64,000 nt of DNA from NCBI RefSeq assembly GCF_014295035.1, contig NZ_CP060404.1, forward strand, positions 4,872,501 to 4,936,500. Direction: 5' to 3'. The first letter of the stretch is position 1; every line of letters starts with the position of its first letter. Of the stretch, positions 1 to 11,031 are shown piece after piece. The stretch comes from Streptomyces buecherae (GTDB lineage: Bacteria > Actinomycetota > Actinomycetes > Streptomycetales > Streptomycetaceae). A program made the position numbers and the translations under genes. The notes beneath the pieces are model-generated. The model was not told the DNA's origin and made no database searches. It was given only the letters and a program-made list of their open reading frames with translations.

Positions 1-2321
<2,321 letters not shown>

Positions 2322-2349
2322 CAGTTGCTCGCGTTCACTGTGTTGGTTC

Positions 2350-2389
2350 TGAAATAACGACTGTGTCATTGTCCGGTTGGTTTATTTCA
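2350..2389 (+). other. 23S-5S spacer stem (processing hairpin)
   Basis: TGAAATAA (2350-2357) is complementary to TTATTTCA (2382-2389). This gives an AT-rich 8-bp stem in the 72-nt spacer between 23S and 5S. Such stems are commonly rRNA maturation sites; that role here is inference. Confidence 0.45.
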
Positions 2390-2393
2390 TAGT

Positions 2394-2512
2394 GTTTCGG
2401 TGGTTATTGCGTTAGGGAAACGCCCGGTTACATTCCGAACCCGGAAGCTAAGCCTTTCAGCGCCGATGGTACTGCAGGGGGGACCCTGTGGGAGAGTAGG
2501 ACGCCGCCGAAC
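2394..2512 (+). rRNA. rrf: 5S ribosomal RNA
   Basis: A 119-nt sequence starting GTTTCGGTGGTTATTGCG and ending GACGCCGCCGAAC. It has the typical internal loops (CCCGGTTACATTCCGAACCCGG and GCGCCGATGGTACTGC) and closing complementarity of its ends. It follows the 23S gene in the usual order. No tRNA gene follows before the terminator. Confidence 0.96.
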
Positions 2513-2519
2513 TCCTTTT

Positions 2520-2563
2520 AGAAGAGCCTTGTGACGGATTTCGATCCGTCACAAGGCTCTTCT
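2520..2563 (+). terminator. rrn operon terminator
   Basis: A perfect 20-bp stem (2520-2539 with 2544-2563) closed by a TTCG tetraloop (2540-2543), eight bases after the 5S end. A very stable intrinsic terminator of the kind that ends rRNA operons. A GTG-initiated extension of the next gene would start inside this stem, which argues against that start. Confidence 0.93.
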
Positions 2564-2617
2564 GCGTTTACCGGAAAAGTTCTGGAGAAGCCCGCTCCGT
2601 ACTGCGATCCTGTGGCC

Positions 2618-3154
2618 ATGAGCTATGTGGTCAGGGGTATCAAGGGCGACGAGTGGCCTCGTCTCAAGGAACTGCGCATGGCCGCACTCGCCGATCCGGT
2701 GGCGCGGGTCGCCTTCGTGGAAACGTACGAGCGGGCGGCCCAGGGGCCGGACTCGCTCTGGCAGAAGCGCGCCGAACAGGGCGAGGCCGGCGAGGAGCTG
2801 AAGACCTTCGTCGCCGAGACCGGTGGTGACGGCCCAGGTGCGGAGCAGCCGTTCGCGGGCATGGCCGTCGTACTGGTCGAACGGGACCGGGCACAGACCC
2901 ATCTGACCGGCGTCTACACCCGGCCCGAGTGCCGCGGCACCGGGCTCGCCGGCGAACTGTTCCGCGCCGCCCTGGAATGGTCCTGGGAACTGCCCGAGTT
3001 CCGCGTCGAACGCGTACGGCTCTGGGTGCACGAGGAGAACGAACGCGCCCGCGCCTTCTACGCCAAGCTCGGATTCGCCGAGACCGGCGAGACCATGCCG
3101 TACCCGAACCGACCGGAAGAGACCGAGTACGAGCTGGCCCTGTTCCGACCGTAA
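2618..3154 (+). CDS. GNAT family N-acetyltransferase
   Basis: Protein of 178 residues with a GNAT fold: an N-terminal substrate region, strand MAVVLVERD (82-90), the acetyl-CoA-binding motif A around 105-111 (CRGTGLA), and a C-terminal segment ENERARAFYAKLGF typical of the last helix and strand. It should transfer an acetyl group from acetyl-CoA to an unknown amine. ATG 2618 is chosen because the longer GTG frame begins in the rrn terminator stem; no strong Shine-Dalgarno is seen. It is a lone gene between the rrn operon and the convergent secretion-like operon. The substrate cannot be told from sequence. Confidence 0.85.
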   Translation: MSYVVRGIKGDEWPRLKELRMAALADPVARVAFVETYERAAQGPDSLWQKRAEQGEAGEELKTFVAETGGDGPGAEQPFAGMAVVLVERDRAQTHLTGVYTRPECRGTGLAGELFRAALEWSWELPEFRVERVRLWVHEENERARAFYAKLGFAETGETMPYPNRPEETEYELALFRP

Positions 3155-3204
3155 GTCGGGTGAAGCACGAGCCCGGAGTGGCCGGCGAGCCGGGGAGTCG
3201 GGTC

Positions 3205-4980
3205 TCAGCCCACCAGGCTGCCGTGCGTGCGCGGCCAGCGGGCCCGTGCCTGCTCCGGCGACCGCATCAGGGCCAGGGCCTCCAGGCCCTGTGCCGGGCC
3301 GCTCGTCATCAGCTCGGGCAGCGCGGGGAACGGCGCCACGCCGGCGATGTCGTCCAGCACCAGCGTGAGCGGCGGGTCCAGCCGGCCGCCGGGGGAGCGC
3401 TTGGCCGTCTGCTGGGCGTGCTCGACGACGCTGGCGACCAGCGCGGTGAGCAGCGGCATCGCGCCAGGTTGTGTCCGCGGGTTCTCCAGCGACTCGCCCA
3501 CCACGTACAGCGTCCCGCCCTCGCCGACGAACGACTCCAGCGCGAGGGCGTCGGCGCGGCTGGCGTTGCACGCGTCCCGGATGTGGATCGAGGACAGCGC
3601 CGCCAGGGCGCGGGCCGTCAGCTCCTGCGCCATGTCGCGGCGCTCGGGGTGCGCGGTGAGCGTCGACTCCAGCTCGCCGGCCATGCCGCTGGTCGCCTTC
3701 GGGTTCGTCCGCAGGATGCGTACCGGCTCGTGCGCCGAGTAGCCCTGGGCCCAGCGGTGCACCTGGCGGAACGGGCGGCCGTCCACCGCCGCCGCGTGCA
3801 GCCAGCAGCGCAGCAGCGTCTCCGCCGCGTCCGCCGTCGCCGAGTCGATGAGCGAGGCCGGGCGGACCGGGGCCAGCAGCGCCACCGCGCGGGCCGCGGC
3901 GACCTCCCGCGCCTCGCAGCCGCTGGCGGGGTTCCAGCGCAGGCGGGCCGGCGTGTCCAACAGGTGGCTCGGGTCGAAGACGTGCACCGGGCCCAGCTTG
4001 GCCCGCGTACCCGTCGTCTCCGCCCACAGCGTCGCGTCGCCGCTGGTGACCAGCGTCGGGCCGGCCGCCTCCAGGATCGCGTGCAGGGCCGCGTCCTGAC
4101 GTTCGGCGGCCGTCCCGTACCGGACCCGCGACGGGGGCTCGGCGCCCGGCCAGGCGCCGTCCCGCTGCGCGGGCACGCCACCGGGCGTGGCGGGGCCGTA
4201 CGGGGGCGAGGCGTGGGTCCCGAACGCTGTGGGGGCCGCGGGCGCGGCCTCGGGACTCGCCCCAGGGGCCGGGGCCGGCGTGGGGGTCGGGGGCGGCGGT
4301 GGCTGGGGTGCGGCCTCCTGGGCGTGGCCGCTGGCGCCGGCCGGCTGGGCCGCCGTGGGGGCGGCCGGCTGCGTGGGAGCGGGGGTGGGCTGTGGGGTCG
4401 GGAAGATGGCCGTGAAGTAGGCCGCGGGATCGATGGGCGGTTGCGGGTCGGGCATGGCGGCGGGCTGCGCGGCGGGCGCGGTCGGTGCTGCGTACGGCTC
4501 CGGGGCCGGGACCGCCTCGACGGGGCCCGCGGGGCTGGTGCTCGGGGCGGTGTCCTGAGGCTGTCGCGGGTGCGGGGCGTGGGCCCGTTCCTCGGCGGCC
4601 TGGCGACGGTCGGCGGCGCGGCGGGCCCGCATCAGGCGGTAGCGGGCGACCGTGCCGACCACGAAGACCGCGACGACCAGCAGGACGAGCACCTCGCTGA
4701 TGAACAGGCCCCAGAACAGCCCGTACCCCGAAAGCTCCTCCTGGGGGGTGTGCGGCCAGGCCGCGGCGAGGTCCCCCGGGTCCTGCACCAGGTGCCGAGC
4801 GGCCTGCGGTGTGCGGATGAACGACACGTTCTCCGGCCAGGCCCCGTGCGCGAGCAGCCCGGCCAGGCCGGTGGCCGTCCAGGTCAGCAGCGCCAGCCCG
4901 ATCAGGAACAGCAGCGCCCCGATGAGCAAGCCGTCCGGAATGCCGCGCTCCGGCGCGCGGTCCCGCCTCGGGTCCGCCAT
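3205..4980 (-). CDS. TraG/VirD4-like type IV coupling protein, P-loop missing
   Basis: Protein of 591 residues: two N-terminal membrane helices (about 17-44 and 88-112), a Pro/Ala-rich linker (about 130-280), then a C-terminal domain resembling the TraG/VirD4 ATPase. Recognisable pieces are GPTLVTSGDATLW, GPVHVFDPSHLL, and a Walker B-like LTLVLDDIAG. The GxxGxGK[ST] loop that normally lies about 20 residues before the GPxLVTS strand is absent; the protein reads DAALHAILEAAGP there. It is the last gene of the operon, starting 3 nt after the VirB4-like gene stop. It may be a structural or regulatory remnant of a coupling protein. Family placement is fairly sure; loss of ATPase activity is inference. 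Confidence 0.75.
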   Translation of the reverse strand: MADPRRDRAPERGIPDGLLIGALLFLIGLALLTWTATGLAGLLAHGAWPENVSFIRTPQAARHLVQDPGDLAAAWPHTPQEELSGYGLFWGLFISEVLVLLVVAVFVVGTVARYRLMRARRAADRRQAAEERAHAPHPRQPQDTAPSTSPAGPVEAVPAPEPYAAPTAPAAQPAAMPDPQPPIDPAAYFTAIFPTPQPTPAPTQPAAPTAAQPAGASGHAQEAAPQPPPPPTPTPAPAPGASPEAAPAAPTAFGTHASPPYGPATPGGVPAQRDGAWPGAEPPSRVRYGTAAERQDAALHAILEAAGPTLVTSGDATLWAETTGTRAKLGPVHVFDPSHLLDTPARLRWNPASGCEAREVAAARAVALLAPVRPASLIDSATADAAETLLRCWLHAAAVDGRPFRQVHRWAQGYSAHEPVRILRTNPKATSGMAGELESTLTAHPERRDMAQELTARALAALSSIHIRDACNASRADALALESFVGEGGTLYVVGESLENPRTQPGAMPLLTALVASVVEHAQQTAKRSPGGRLDPPLTLVLDDIAGVAPFPALPELMTSGPAQGLEALALMRSPEQARARWPRTHGSLVG

Positions 4981-4983
4981 CGC

Positions 4984-6468
4984 CTAGGCCACCGTGGACT
5001 CGGACGTGCCGGACGCGGGTGGGCCGTAGGGCGCGTACGGGCCGTACCTGTCGTAACCGTCGTACCCGTCGGCCCCGCCCGCGAGCCCCTCCTCGGCGAG
5101 CCGCTGCTCGACGGCCTCGGCTGCGCGGGCCTCGGCCTCCGCCTCGGCGGCCAGCGCGGCGGTCAGCGAGTCCTCGGTCATGGCGCGGTCGGTGTAGACC
5201 AGCGGGCGCTCGGCCTCGGTGATCAGGTGCTTGACGACCTGGACGTTTCCGTTGACGTCCCAGACGGCGATGCCGGGGGTGAGGGTGGGGATGATCTCCA
5301 CGGCCCACCGCGGCAGGCCGAGCACCCGGCCGGTGGCGCGCGCCTCGTCGGCCTTCTGGGCGTAGATGGTACGGGTCGAGGCCATCTTGAGGATGGCCGC
5401 CGCCTCGCGGGCGGCGGCGCCGTCCACCACGTCGGACAGGTGGTGGACGACCGCGACGAAGGACAGGCCGAGCCGGCGGCCGAACTTCAGCAGCCGTTGG
5501 AAGAGTTGGGCGACGAAGGGCGAGTTGATGATGTGCCACGCCTCCTCGACCAGGAAGATGCGCTTCTTGCGGTCCGGCCTGATCCAGGTGTGCTCAAGCC
5601 ACACGCCGACGATCGCCATCAGGATCGGCATCGCGATCGAGTTGCGGTCGATGTGCGAGAGGTCGAAGACGATCAGCGGCGAGTCCAGGTCGATGCCGAC
5701 CGTGGTCGGCCCGTCGAACATGCCGCGCAGGTCACCGTCGACCAGCCGGTCCAGGACCAGCGCGACGTCCAGGCCCCAGGCCCGTACGTCGTCCAGGTCC
5801 ACGTTCATCGACTCGGCCGAGTCCGGCTCCGGGTGGCGCAGTTGCTCGACGATGTCGGTGAGCACCGGCTGCCGGTCGGTGACGGTCTCGTTGACGTACG
5901 CGTGCGCCACCTTGAGCGCGAAGCCGGCGCGCTCGTCGAGGCCGTGGCCCATCGCGACCTCGATGATGGTGCGCAACAGGGCGAGCTGACCGGTCGTGGT
6001 GATCGACGGGTCGAGCGGGTTGAGCCGGATGCCGCCGTCGAGGGCGGCCATCGGGTCCAGGCGGATGGGCGTGATGCCGAGCTGCTGGGCGATGAGGTTC
6101 CACTCGCCGACGCCGTCCTCGCCCTGCGCGTCGAGGACGACCACCTGCCGGTCCCGGAACCGCAACTGGCGCAGTACGTAGGTCTTCTCCAGGGCGGACT
6201 TGCCGTTGCCGGACTCGCCGAGCACCAGCCAGTGCGGGGCGGGCAACTGCTGCCCGTACAACTGGAACGGGTCGTAGATGTACCCCTTGCCGGAGTACAC
6301 CTCGCGACCGATGATCACGCCGGAGTCGCCGAGGCCGGGCGCGGCGGTGGGCAGGTAGACGGCCTGGGCCTGGCCGGTGGAGGTGCGGACCGGCAGCCGG
6401 GTCGTCTCCACCTTCCCGAAGACGAAACTGGTGAAGGCCTCGGTGATGACGCCCATCGGATCGACCAC
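4984..6468 (-). CDS. VirB4-like secretion ATPase
   Basis: Protein of 494 residues with Walker A GESGNGKS (84-91), strand VVVLDAQGE (about 110-117), and Walker B IFLVEEAW (304-311) followed by a VVHHLSD switch region. These are HerA/FtsK-type signatures of VirB4/TraC ATPases of type IV secretion systems. It probably powers assembly at the cytoplasmic face. The tail is Tyr/Gly-rich (GYDGYDRYGPY). GTG 6468 is preceded by AGGGGC at 7 nt; it starts 10 nt after the upstream stop, so translation is probably coupled. Only about 80 residues precede the P-loop, so the N-terminal domain of large VirB4 proteins is not in this chain; the upstream SCO6880-type protein may supply it. Confidence 0.85.
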   Translation of the reverse strand: MVDPMGVITEAFTSFVFGKVETTRLPVRTSTGQAQAVYLPTAAPGLGDSGVIIGREVYSGKGYIYDPFQLYGQQLPAPHWLVLGESGNGKSALEKTYVLRQLRFRDRQVVVLDAQGEDGVGEWNLIAQQLGITPIRLDPMAALDGGIRLNPLDPSITTTGQLALLRTIIEVAMGHGLDERAGFALKVAHAYVNETVTDRQPVLTDIVEQLRHPEPDSAESMNVDLDDVRAWGLDVALVLDRLVDGDLRGMFDGPTTVGIDLDSPLIVFDLSHIDRNSIAMPILMAIVGVWLEHTWIRPDRKKRIFLVEEAWHIINSPFVAQLFQRLLKFGRRLGLSFVAVVHHLSDVVDGAAAREAAAILKMASTRTIYAQKADEARATGRVLGLPRWAVEIIPTLTPGIAVWDVNGNVQVVKHLITEAERPLVYTDRAMTEDSLTAALAAEAEAEARAAEAVEQRLAEEGLAGGADGYDGYDRYGPYAPYGPPASGTSESTVA

Positions 6469-6478
6469 GGCGCAGCCC

Positions 6479-8032
6479 CTATCGTCGGATGCCGGTGGCG
6501 AACGGCAAGGTGTTCACAAAGGCCCGGTGGTGTTCGCGGTCGCACCACTCCAGCTTGAGGTAGCTCTTGCCGGCCGAGGCGCGGATGGTGCGCTTGTCGC
6601 GGGCGAGGGCTTCGGGCGAGCGCGATGAGACCGTGATGTAGCCGACGAGGTTGACGCCGGCCGCGCCGCTGGCCAGGTCGTCGCCGCGCTGGTCGAGGCG
6701 GCCGTGGGCGGCGATGTCCCGCGGGTCGACGGTGCGGTTCATCTTGGCCTGGCGGCTGGCCTCCGCCTCGTCGTTGGTCTTCTCCGTCAGCATCCGCTCG
6801 ATGGCCAGCTCGGTGGGCTCCAGGTCCATGCAGACCGCGACCGTGCGGATCACGTCGGGGGTGTGCACCAGCAACGGGGCGAGGAAGTTCACCCCGACGG
6901 GCGTCATCGGCCACTCCTTGACCCAGGCGGTGGCGTGGCACCAGGGGGCGCGGGTGCTGGACTCGCGGGTCTTGGCCTGGAGGTAGGTGGGCTCCATGGC
7001 GTCGAGCTCGGCGGGCCAGGCGTTGCGCTGGGTCATGGCCTGGATGTGGTCGATGGGGTGGTCCGGGTCGTACATCGAGTGCACGAGCGAGGCCAGCCGG
7101 CTCTGGCCGAGGGGTTGTCGGACCCGGATGTCGGCCTCGGCGAGCCGGGCGCAGATGTCGGTCAGCTCGCGGGCCATGACGACGGCGAGCCCCGCGTCGC
7201 GGTCGATGCGCTTGCCGCTGTGCCGGGAGGCGCGGGCCATGGCCTGGGCCTCGGCGGACAGCTCGCGGGTGTAGTGCATGCAGGCGACGAGGTAGGCGCG
7301 GTGTTGCTCGGAGGAGGTGGAGACCATCGACTGGAGCTGGTCGTAGGAGTCCTTGAGCCACTCCGGGGAGTTCGCGTCGCCGCGCCGCTCGACGTCCTTG
7401 GCGTGCGCGTCGGGGTCGGCGGGGAGCGTACGGGCGAGCATCTGGAGGCGGGTCACGAAGCCGTCGCCGTTGGCCACGTGCTTGAGGAGCGTGCCGAACC
7501 GGTCGACCAGCGCCTCCTGGTCCTCGCTGTCGCGCAGGCCCACGCCGGGGCCCTCGATCTCGATGGCGGCGGTGACGGTGCGCCGGTCCGCGTGCAGCAG
7601 GACGGCGATCTCGTCGGGCCCGAAGGGCGCCGCGAGCCAGTTGATGTGCCCGATGCCGGGCGGCGGGCCCACCTCGACCTCCCGGCCGTCGAGGCGGGTG
7701 CCGGCCTCGGCGACGGTCGAGCGGTAGGTGGCGCCGCGGCGGGTGATGCGACGGTAGGAGCGGTTGATCTCGAACCACTTGTAGAACGTGCGGCCCCGGT
7801 ACGGGACGTAGACCGCGCCGAGGGCCAGCGCGGGGAAGCCCACCAGGGTGATGATGCGCAGCATCAGGACGGGCACGAGCAACCCGCACATCATGCCGAC
7901 GAAGCCACCCGCGATGATCAGGGCGATCTCGCCCGTCTCGCGGTTCTTGCCGACGATCGCGTTCGGGCGCGCCCGACCGATCAGATACGTACGGCGGGGC
8001 GCGATGGGGTGGGACTGGGCCTCAATCGTCAA
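6479..8032 (-). CDS. SCO6880-family (PrgI-like + VirB4 N-domain-like) protein
   Basis: Protein of 517 residues. Two adjacent hydrophobic segments (about 36-75) precede a large soluble domain with no P-loop. The pattern (TYLIGRARPN start, YKWFEINRSYRR, long alpha/beta body) matches the actinobacterial family named after SCO6880, whose N-terminus resembles PrgI. It sits directly before the VirB4-like ATPase and may provide its membrane anchor and N-terminal domain. The start is TTG at 8032: GGGAGGT lies 8 nt upstream and TTG overlaps the previous stop (TTGA). Function beyond secretion association is unknown. Confidence 0.8.
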   Translation of the reverse strand: MTIEAQSHPIAPRRTYLIGRARPNAIVGKNRETGEIALIIAGGFVGMMCGLLVPVLMLRIITLVGFPALALGAVYVPYRGRTFYKWFEINRSYRRITRRGATYRSTVAEAGTRLDGREVEVGPPPGIGHINWLAAPFGPDEIAVLLHADRRTVTAAIEIEGPGVGLRDSEDQEALVDRFGTLLKHVANGDGFVTRLQMLARTLPADPDAHAKDVERRGDANSPEWLKDSYDQLQSMVSTSSEQHRAYLVACMHYTRELSAEAQAMARASRHSGKRIDRDAGLAVVMARELTDICARLAEADIRVRQPLGQSRLASLVHSMYDPDHPIDHIQAMTQRNAWPAELDAMEPTYLQAKTRESSTRAPWCHATAWVKEWPMTPVGVNFLAPLLVHTPDVIRTVAVCMDLEPTELAIERMLTEKTNDEAEASRQAKMNRTVDPRDIAAHGRLDQRGDDLASGAAGVNLVGYITVSSRSPEALARDKRTIRASAGKSYLKLEWCDREHHRAFVNTLPFATGIRR

Positions 8033-9345
8033 CGCCGGTCACCTCCCGAGGTGTTGCTGGTGTTACTGGTGTTGCTGTTCGTGTTGCGGTTCGGCGTACG
8101 GGGCGCGGGGGCGGCGGGCGCGCGGTTGCCGCCCCCGCCGGAGTCGCCGCCGCGCGCGCTGTGGGCCGCGACGCCGCCGGAGACGGGGTTGGCGGCGCGC
8201 GGCTGGGACGAGCCGCCGCCGTCGCCGCCGATGGGCGGTCCTACGGCGCGGTTGCTGTGGGCGTTCATGCCCTGCTTGACCAGGGCGGCCGGGGAGCTGA
8301 CGATCGCCGCGGCCTGGCGCGACGCGGCGTCGCTGCTGGCGTTGCGGCTGTTGATGATCTCGTCGCCGAAGCCGGGCACGAAGCGGTAGATCATCGCGCT
8401 CGCGAAGATGGCGAGGATGATGATCGACAGGCCGGAGACCACGGCCGAGAACGCGTCGGGGCCCTCGTCGCCCGAGAGCGCTCCGGCGAGTCCGAGGACG
8501 ATGACGATCACCGGCTTGACCAGGATGACCGCGATCATGAGCCCGGCCCAGCGGCGGACGTGGCCCCACATGTTCTTGTCGACCAGGCCCGCGTAGACGG
8601 CGGTGCCGAGCAGGGCGCCGACGTAGAGCAGGGCGGCGCGGATGACGAGTTCGAGGCAGAGCACGCCGGCCGCGAGGATGGTCACCAGCGACACGACGAT
8701 GAGCATGATCGGCCCGCCGCCGATGTCCTCGTCCTTCTTGAGCGCCTCGGCGAACGAGCCGAAGAACGCGTCGTTGTCGGCCCCCGTCCCGGTGGAGATC
8801 ACTTCCGTGACGGCGTCGGTGGCGGAGACGACGGTGTAGAGCACCAACGGCGTGAAGGCCGAGGCCAGCACGGTGAGCCAGAGGAACCCGATGGCCTCGG
8901 TGATCGCCTCGATGAACGGCACCCCACGGATCGCCCGCTTGGCGACGGCGAGCAGCCACAGGAGGAGGGTGAGCACGGTGGAGGCGGCGAAGACGATCGC
9001 GTACTGACGCAGGAACGTCTCGTTGGTGAAGTCGACGCCCGCCGTCTCGTTGACCATGTCGGAGAGCTTTCCGACGAGCCAGGAGGCGGCCTTGGCGCAG
9101 GACCGGGCGAGGGAGGCGGCGGGGTCGATGGGGGCGGTGGGGTCGTCCGTGCCGGAGCCCCCTCCGTCTTTGTCGCCGCACAGGTCCTTCAGCTCGTCCG
9201 GGTAGTCATCGCAGTGCCCGTTGTCGCTCGCCGACGGCTTCGGGGTCGGCTCAGCGGTTGCCCGCGTGGCGAGCAGCAGGACCGCGGTGGGACTCAGGGC
9301 GAACAGCGCGGCCAGCGTGAGGGAGCGGCGACGTTTAGCGGGCAT
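8029..9345 (-). CDS. TrbL/VirB6-like polytopic membrane protein
   Basis: Protein of 438 residues with a signal-like N-terminus (SLTLAALFALSPTAVLLLATRATA), an acidic Gly/Asp-rich stretch, and about six hydrophobic segments between about 95 and 320. It ends in a Gly/Ser/Asn-rich tail with SNTSNTSNTS repeats. The layout is that of TrbL/VirB6 inner-membrane channel components. ATG 9345 is chosen because GGAGGG lies 7 nt upstream; it overlaps the previous gene by 11 nt. Its stop overlaps the TTG of the next gene, so the operon is tightly coupled. Assignment rests on topology and context. Confidence 0.75.
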   Translation of the reverse strand: MPAKRRRSLTLAALFALSPTAVLLLATRATAEPTPKPSASDNGHCDDYPDELKDLCGDKDGGGSGTDDPTAPIDPAASLARSCAKAASWLVGKLSDMVNETAGVDFTNETFLRQYAIVFAASTVLTLLLWLLAVAKRAIRGVPFIEAITEAIGFLWLTVLASAFTPLVLYTVVSATDAVTEVISTGTGADNDAFFGSFAEALKKDEDIGGGPIMLIVVSLVTILAAGVLCLELVIRAALLYVGALLGTAVYAGLVDKNMWGHVRRWAGLMIAVILVKPVIVIVLGLAGALSGDEGPDAFSAVVSGLSIIILAIFASAMIYRFVPGFGDEIINSRNASSDAASRQAAAIVSSPAALVKQGMNAHSNRAVGPPIGGDGGGSSQPRAANPVSGGVAAHSARGGDSGGGGNRAPAAPAPRTPNRNTNSNTSNTSNTSGGDRR

Positions 9346-10213
9346 AGGTGAACCCTCCGAACCTCTGGACGGCATCGGCCATCTCCTCGGCCGACGACGC
9401 GGTCTGGTCCCGGCCGACGGGTGCCGGCCCGTCCTGCTGCTGGTAGTCGGTCACCTTCCAGTCGTCGTCGATCCACTTGAGCTCGAACGTCTTCGTGTAC
9501 CAACCCTCGGTGACGGGCCACTTGGAGTCCTCACCCGCCATACCGACCAGGGTGGAGTACCAGACGGCCACGCTCGCGGTGTTGCCCTTGAAGTCGACGA
9601 TCTTAGTGCCGATCGGGTTGCTGCGGCACACGAACGTCATGCCCTTGGGCGCTTTGCCGTCGGCGTCGAGCCCGATGGCCGTACGGAGCTTCTCACTGGA
9701 GTACACCTTGTCCAGCGGGGCCTGCCGGGCGGCGGCCGCCTCCGGGGCGTACACCGTGTTCACGATGGCGTGCCGGGAGTCCCGGGAGTACATCTCGACC
9801 GACCCCAGAGCCACCGCGTAGTTCGCCGCCGCGCTCTGGGCGCCCTGTTCCGTGCGGGGGAAGCCGGTGGCGATGCCCGTGGTGGTGTCCTTGCCCTTGA
9901 CGGGGCGTTCGCCGGTGGGGGCGGTGGACTGGGCCTGGTTGCCCTTGGCGTCGCCCGAGCCGCCGCCGTCGCCGTCGTCGGAGTCGCCGCCGCCGCGGTT
10001 CGCGAAGGCGATGGCCGCGATGAGGAGGACGACGACGGTCACGACGGTGAGCAGGCTGCGGCTCGGCTTGGTGGTCGGGCGGGGGCGGCGGCCGGTGCCG
10101 AACGCGTCGCCGTCGCCGTCCGGGAGCCGGGTGCGGGTCAGCCGCCCGTCGGTGCCGGCGGGGCCGTGGTCGCCGCCGTACGAGTCGTAGTGATCGTCGC
10201 CGTGGGGACTCAT
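9335..10213 (-). CDS. single-pass VirB8/TrbF-like secretion-cluster protein
   Basis: Protein of 292 residues: a polar cytoplasmic N-terminus, one membrane helix (about 53-71, LLTVVTVVVLLIAAIAFA), a Gly/Asp linker, then an exported domain ending TYAR. The exported part (about 120-290) has features of a small NTF2-like fold (WYTKTFELKWIDDDWKVTDY), the fold of VirB8. ATG 10213 is preferred over the upstream in-frame GTG because codon use deteriorates before it and AGGGGCG lies about 9 nt upstream. It is the first gene of the tightly packed part of the operon. The VirB8 comparison is inferred from topology and the C-terminal pattern. Confidence 0.65.
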   Translation of the reverse strand: MSPHGDDHYDSYGGDHGPAGTDGRLTRTRLPDGDGDAFGTGRRPRPTTKPSRSLLTVVTVVVLLIAAIAFANRGGGDSDDGDGGGSGDAKGNQAQSTAPTGERPVKGKDTTTGIATGFPRTEQGAQSAAANYAVALGSVEMYSRDSRHAIVNTVYAPEAAAARQAPLDKVYSSEKLRTAIGLDADGKAPKGMTFVCRSNPIGTKIVDFKGNTASVAVWYSTLVGMAGEDSKWPVTEGWYTKTFELKWIDDDWKVTDYQQQDGPAPVGRDQTASSAEEMADAVQRFGGFTYAR

Positions 10214-10633
10214 CGCGCGCCCGCCCCTTCGCCCATGGCCTCGGTCTCCGCGGCGCACCGCGGCTCGGCCGCGCCCGCCCCGCGGAGGGCGGCCCGTCCG
10301 GGTGCCGCCGTGCCGGCCGTCGTCTCGTCCGCCGCCGCTCTCGCGGCGCCCAGGTACGACGGTAGCGGCGCGCGGCGGAGCGCGGGGGCGATGGTGTGAG
10401 TGCACATCAGGCTGACACAACCTCAGCAGCGGGACCGGGGGAGAGGCGGGAGGTCGAAGTGGCGACGGCGCGACGTGGCTGTCGCCTGTCCCGCCCGGGC
10501 CGCGGGGAGCGCGGGTGGCGGTCCGAGTGGCCTGGAGGTGTGGGCATCAGCTTGCGGCCTCGTGGGAGGGGAGGGACGAGCAGAGGGGCTCGTATGCGTG
10601 GAACGGTCGGGCGGGGTGGGGGCGGGGTGGGCT
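10214..10633. other. intergenic region with no gene seen
   Basis: GC-rich sequence between the pilin-like gene terminator and the VirB8-like gene. Overlapping ORFs exist in several frames but none has a plausible ribosome site or domain. The promoter of the downstream operon is presumably here; no clear -35/-10 pair could be picked. Confidence 0.4.
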
Positions 10634-10674
10634 CGCGCGGCGTACGGGCTGGGTGAGGGCCCGTACGCCGCGCG
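10634..10674 (-). terminator. stem-loop after the pilin-like gene
   Basis: A perfect 16-bp inverted repeat (10634-10649 with 10659-10674) with a 9-nt loop lies about 50 nt past the stop of the pilin-like gene. There is no U-tract, as is common in Streptomyces. It suggests this small gene makes its own transcript, or an attenuated one, relative to the rest of the secretion operon. Confidence 0.7.
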
Positions 10675-10722
10675 GTGGCGCGGACGGCGGGCGGCGCGTC
10701 CGCGTGGGGCGAGGCCGGCGGC

Positions 10723-11031
10723 CTAGACGGCCATGCCGTACACGATGGTGAAGAGCGTGCCGAGCGAGCCGATGATGAAGACGCCGGTCAGGCCCGCGAC
10801 GATCAGCCCCTTGCCCTGCTCGGCGCTGAACGTGTCGCGCAGGGCCGTGGCGCCGATGCGCTGCTTGGCCGCGCCCCAGATCGCGATGCCGAGGCACAGC
10901 AGGATGGAGACGGCCATCACGACCTCGATCATGATGCGCGCTTCGTTGCCCAAGCTCCCGAAAGGCCCCCAGTCGGGGGCGATTCCGCCGATGATGGTGG
11001 TGATGTCGCCTTTTTCGGCTGCCAAGTACAT
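10723..11031 (-). CDS. small two-helix, pilin (VirB2/TrbC)-like membrane protein
   Basis: Protein of 102 residues with two hydrophobic helices (about 33-52 and 77-98) separated by a short charged loop containing KQRIGATALRDTFSAEQGKG. It has no long N-terminal signal. Size, topology and position at the head of a VirB-type operon suggest a VirB2/TrbC-like subunit, though VirB2 usually has a cleaved signal and the evidence is contextual. ATG 11031 has GGTGAG 6 nt upstream. A strong stem-loop downstream separates it from the next gene, as expected for a subunit made in excess. Confidence 0.65.
   Translation of the reverse strand: MYLAAEKGDITTIIGGIAPDWGPFGSLGNEARIMIEVVMAVSILLCLGIAIWGAAKQRIGATALRDTFSAEQGKGLIVAGLTGVFIIGSLGTLFTIVYGMAV

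Noticed and set aside
2549..5539. Open minus-strand frame of 996 codons
   Set aside because: Arg/Gly/Pro/Ala string without domains; it is the shadow of the GNAT, TraG-like and VirB4-like genes in a GC-rich genome.
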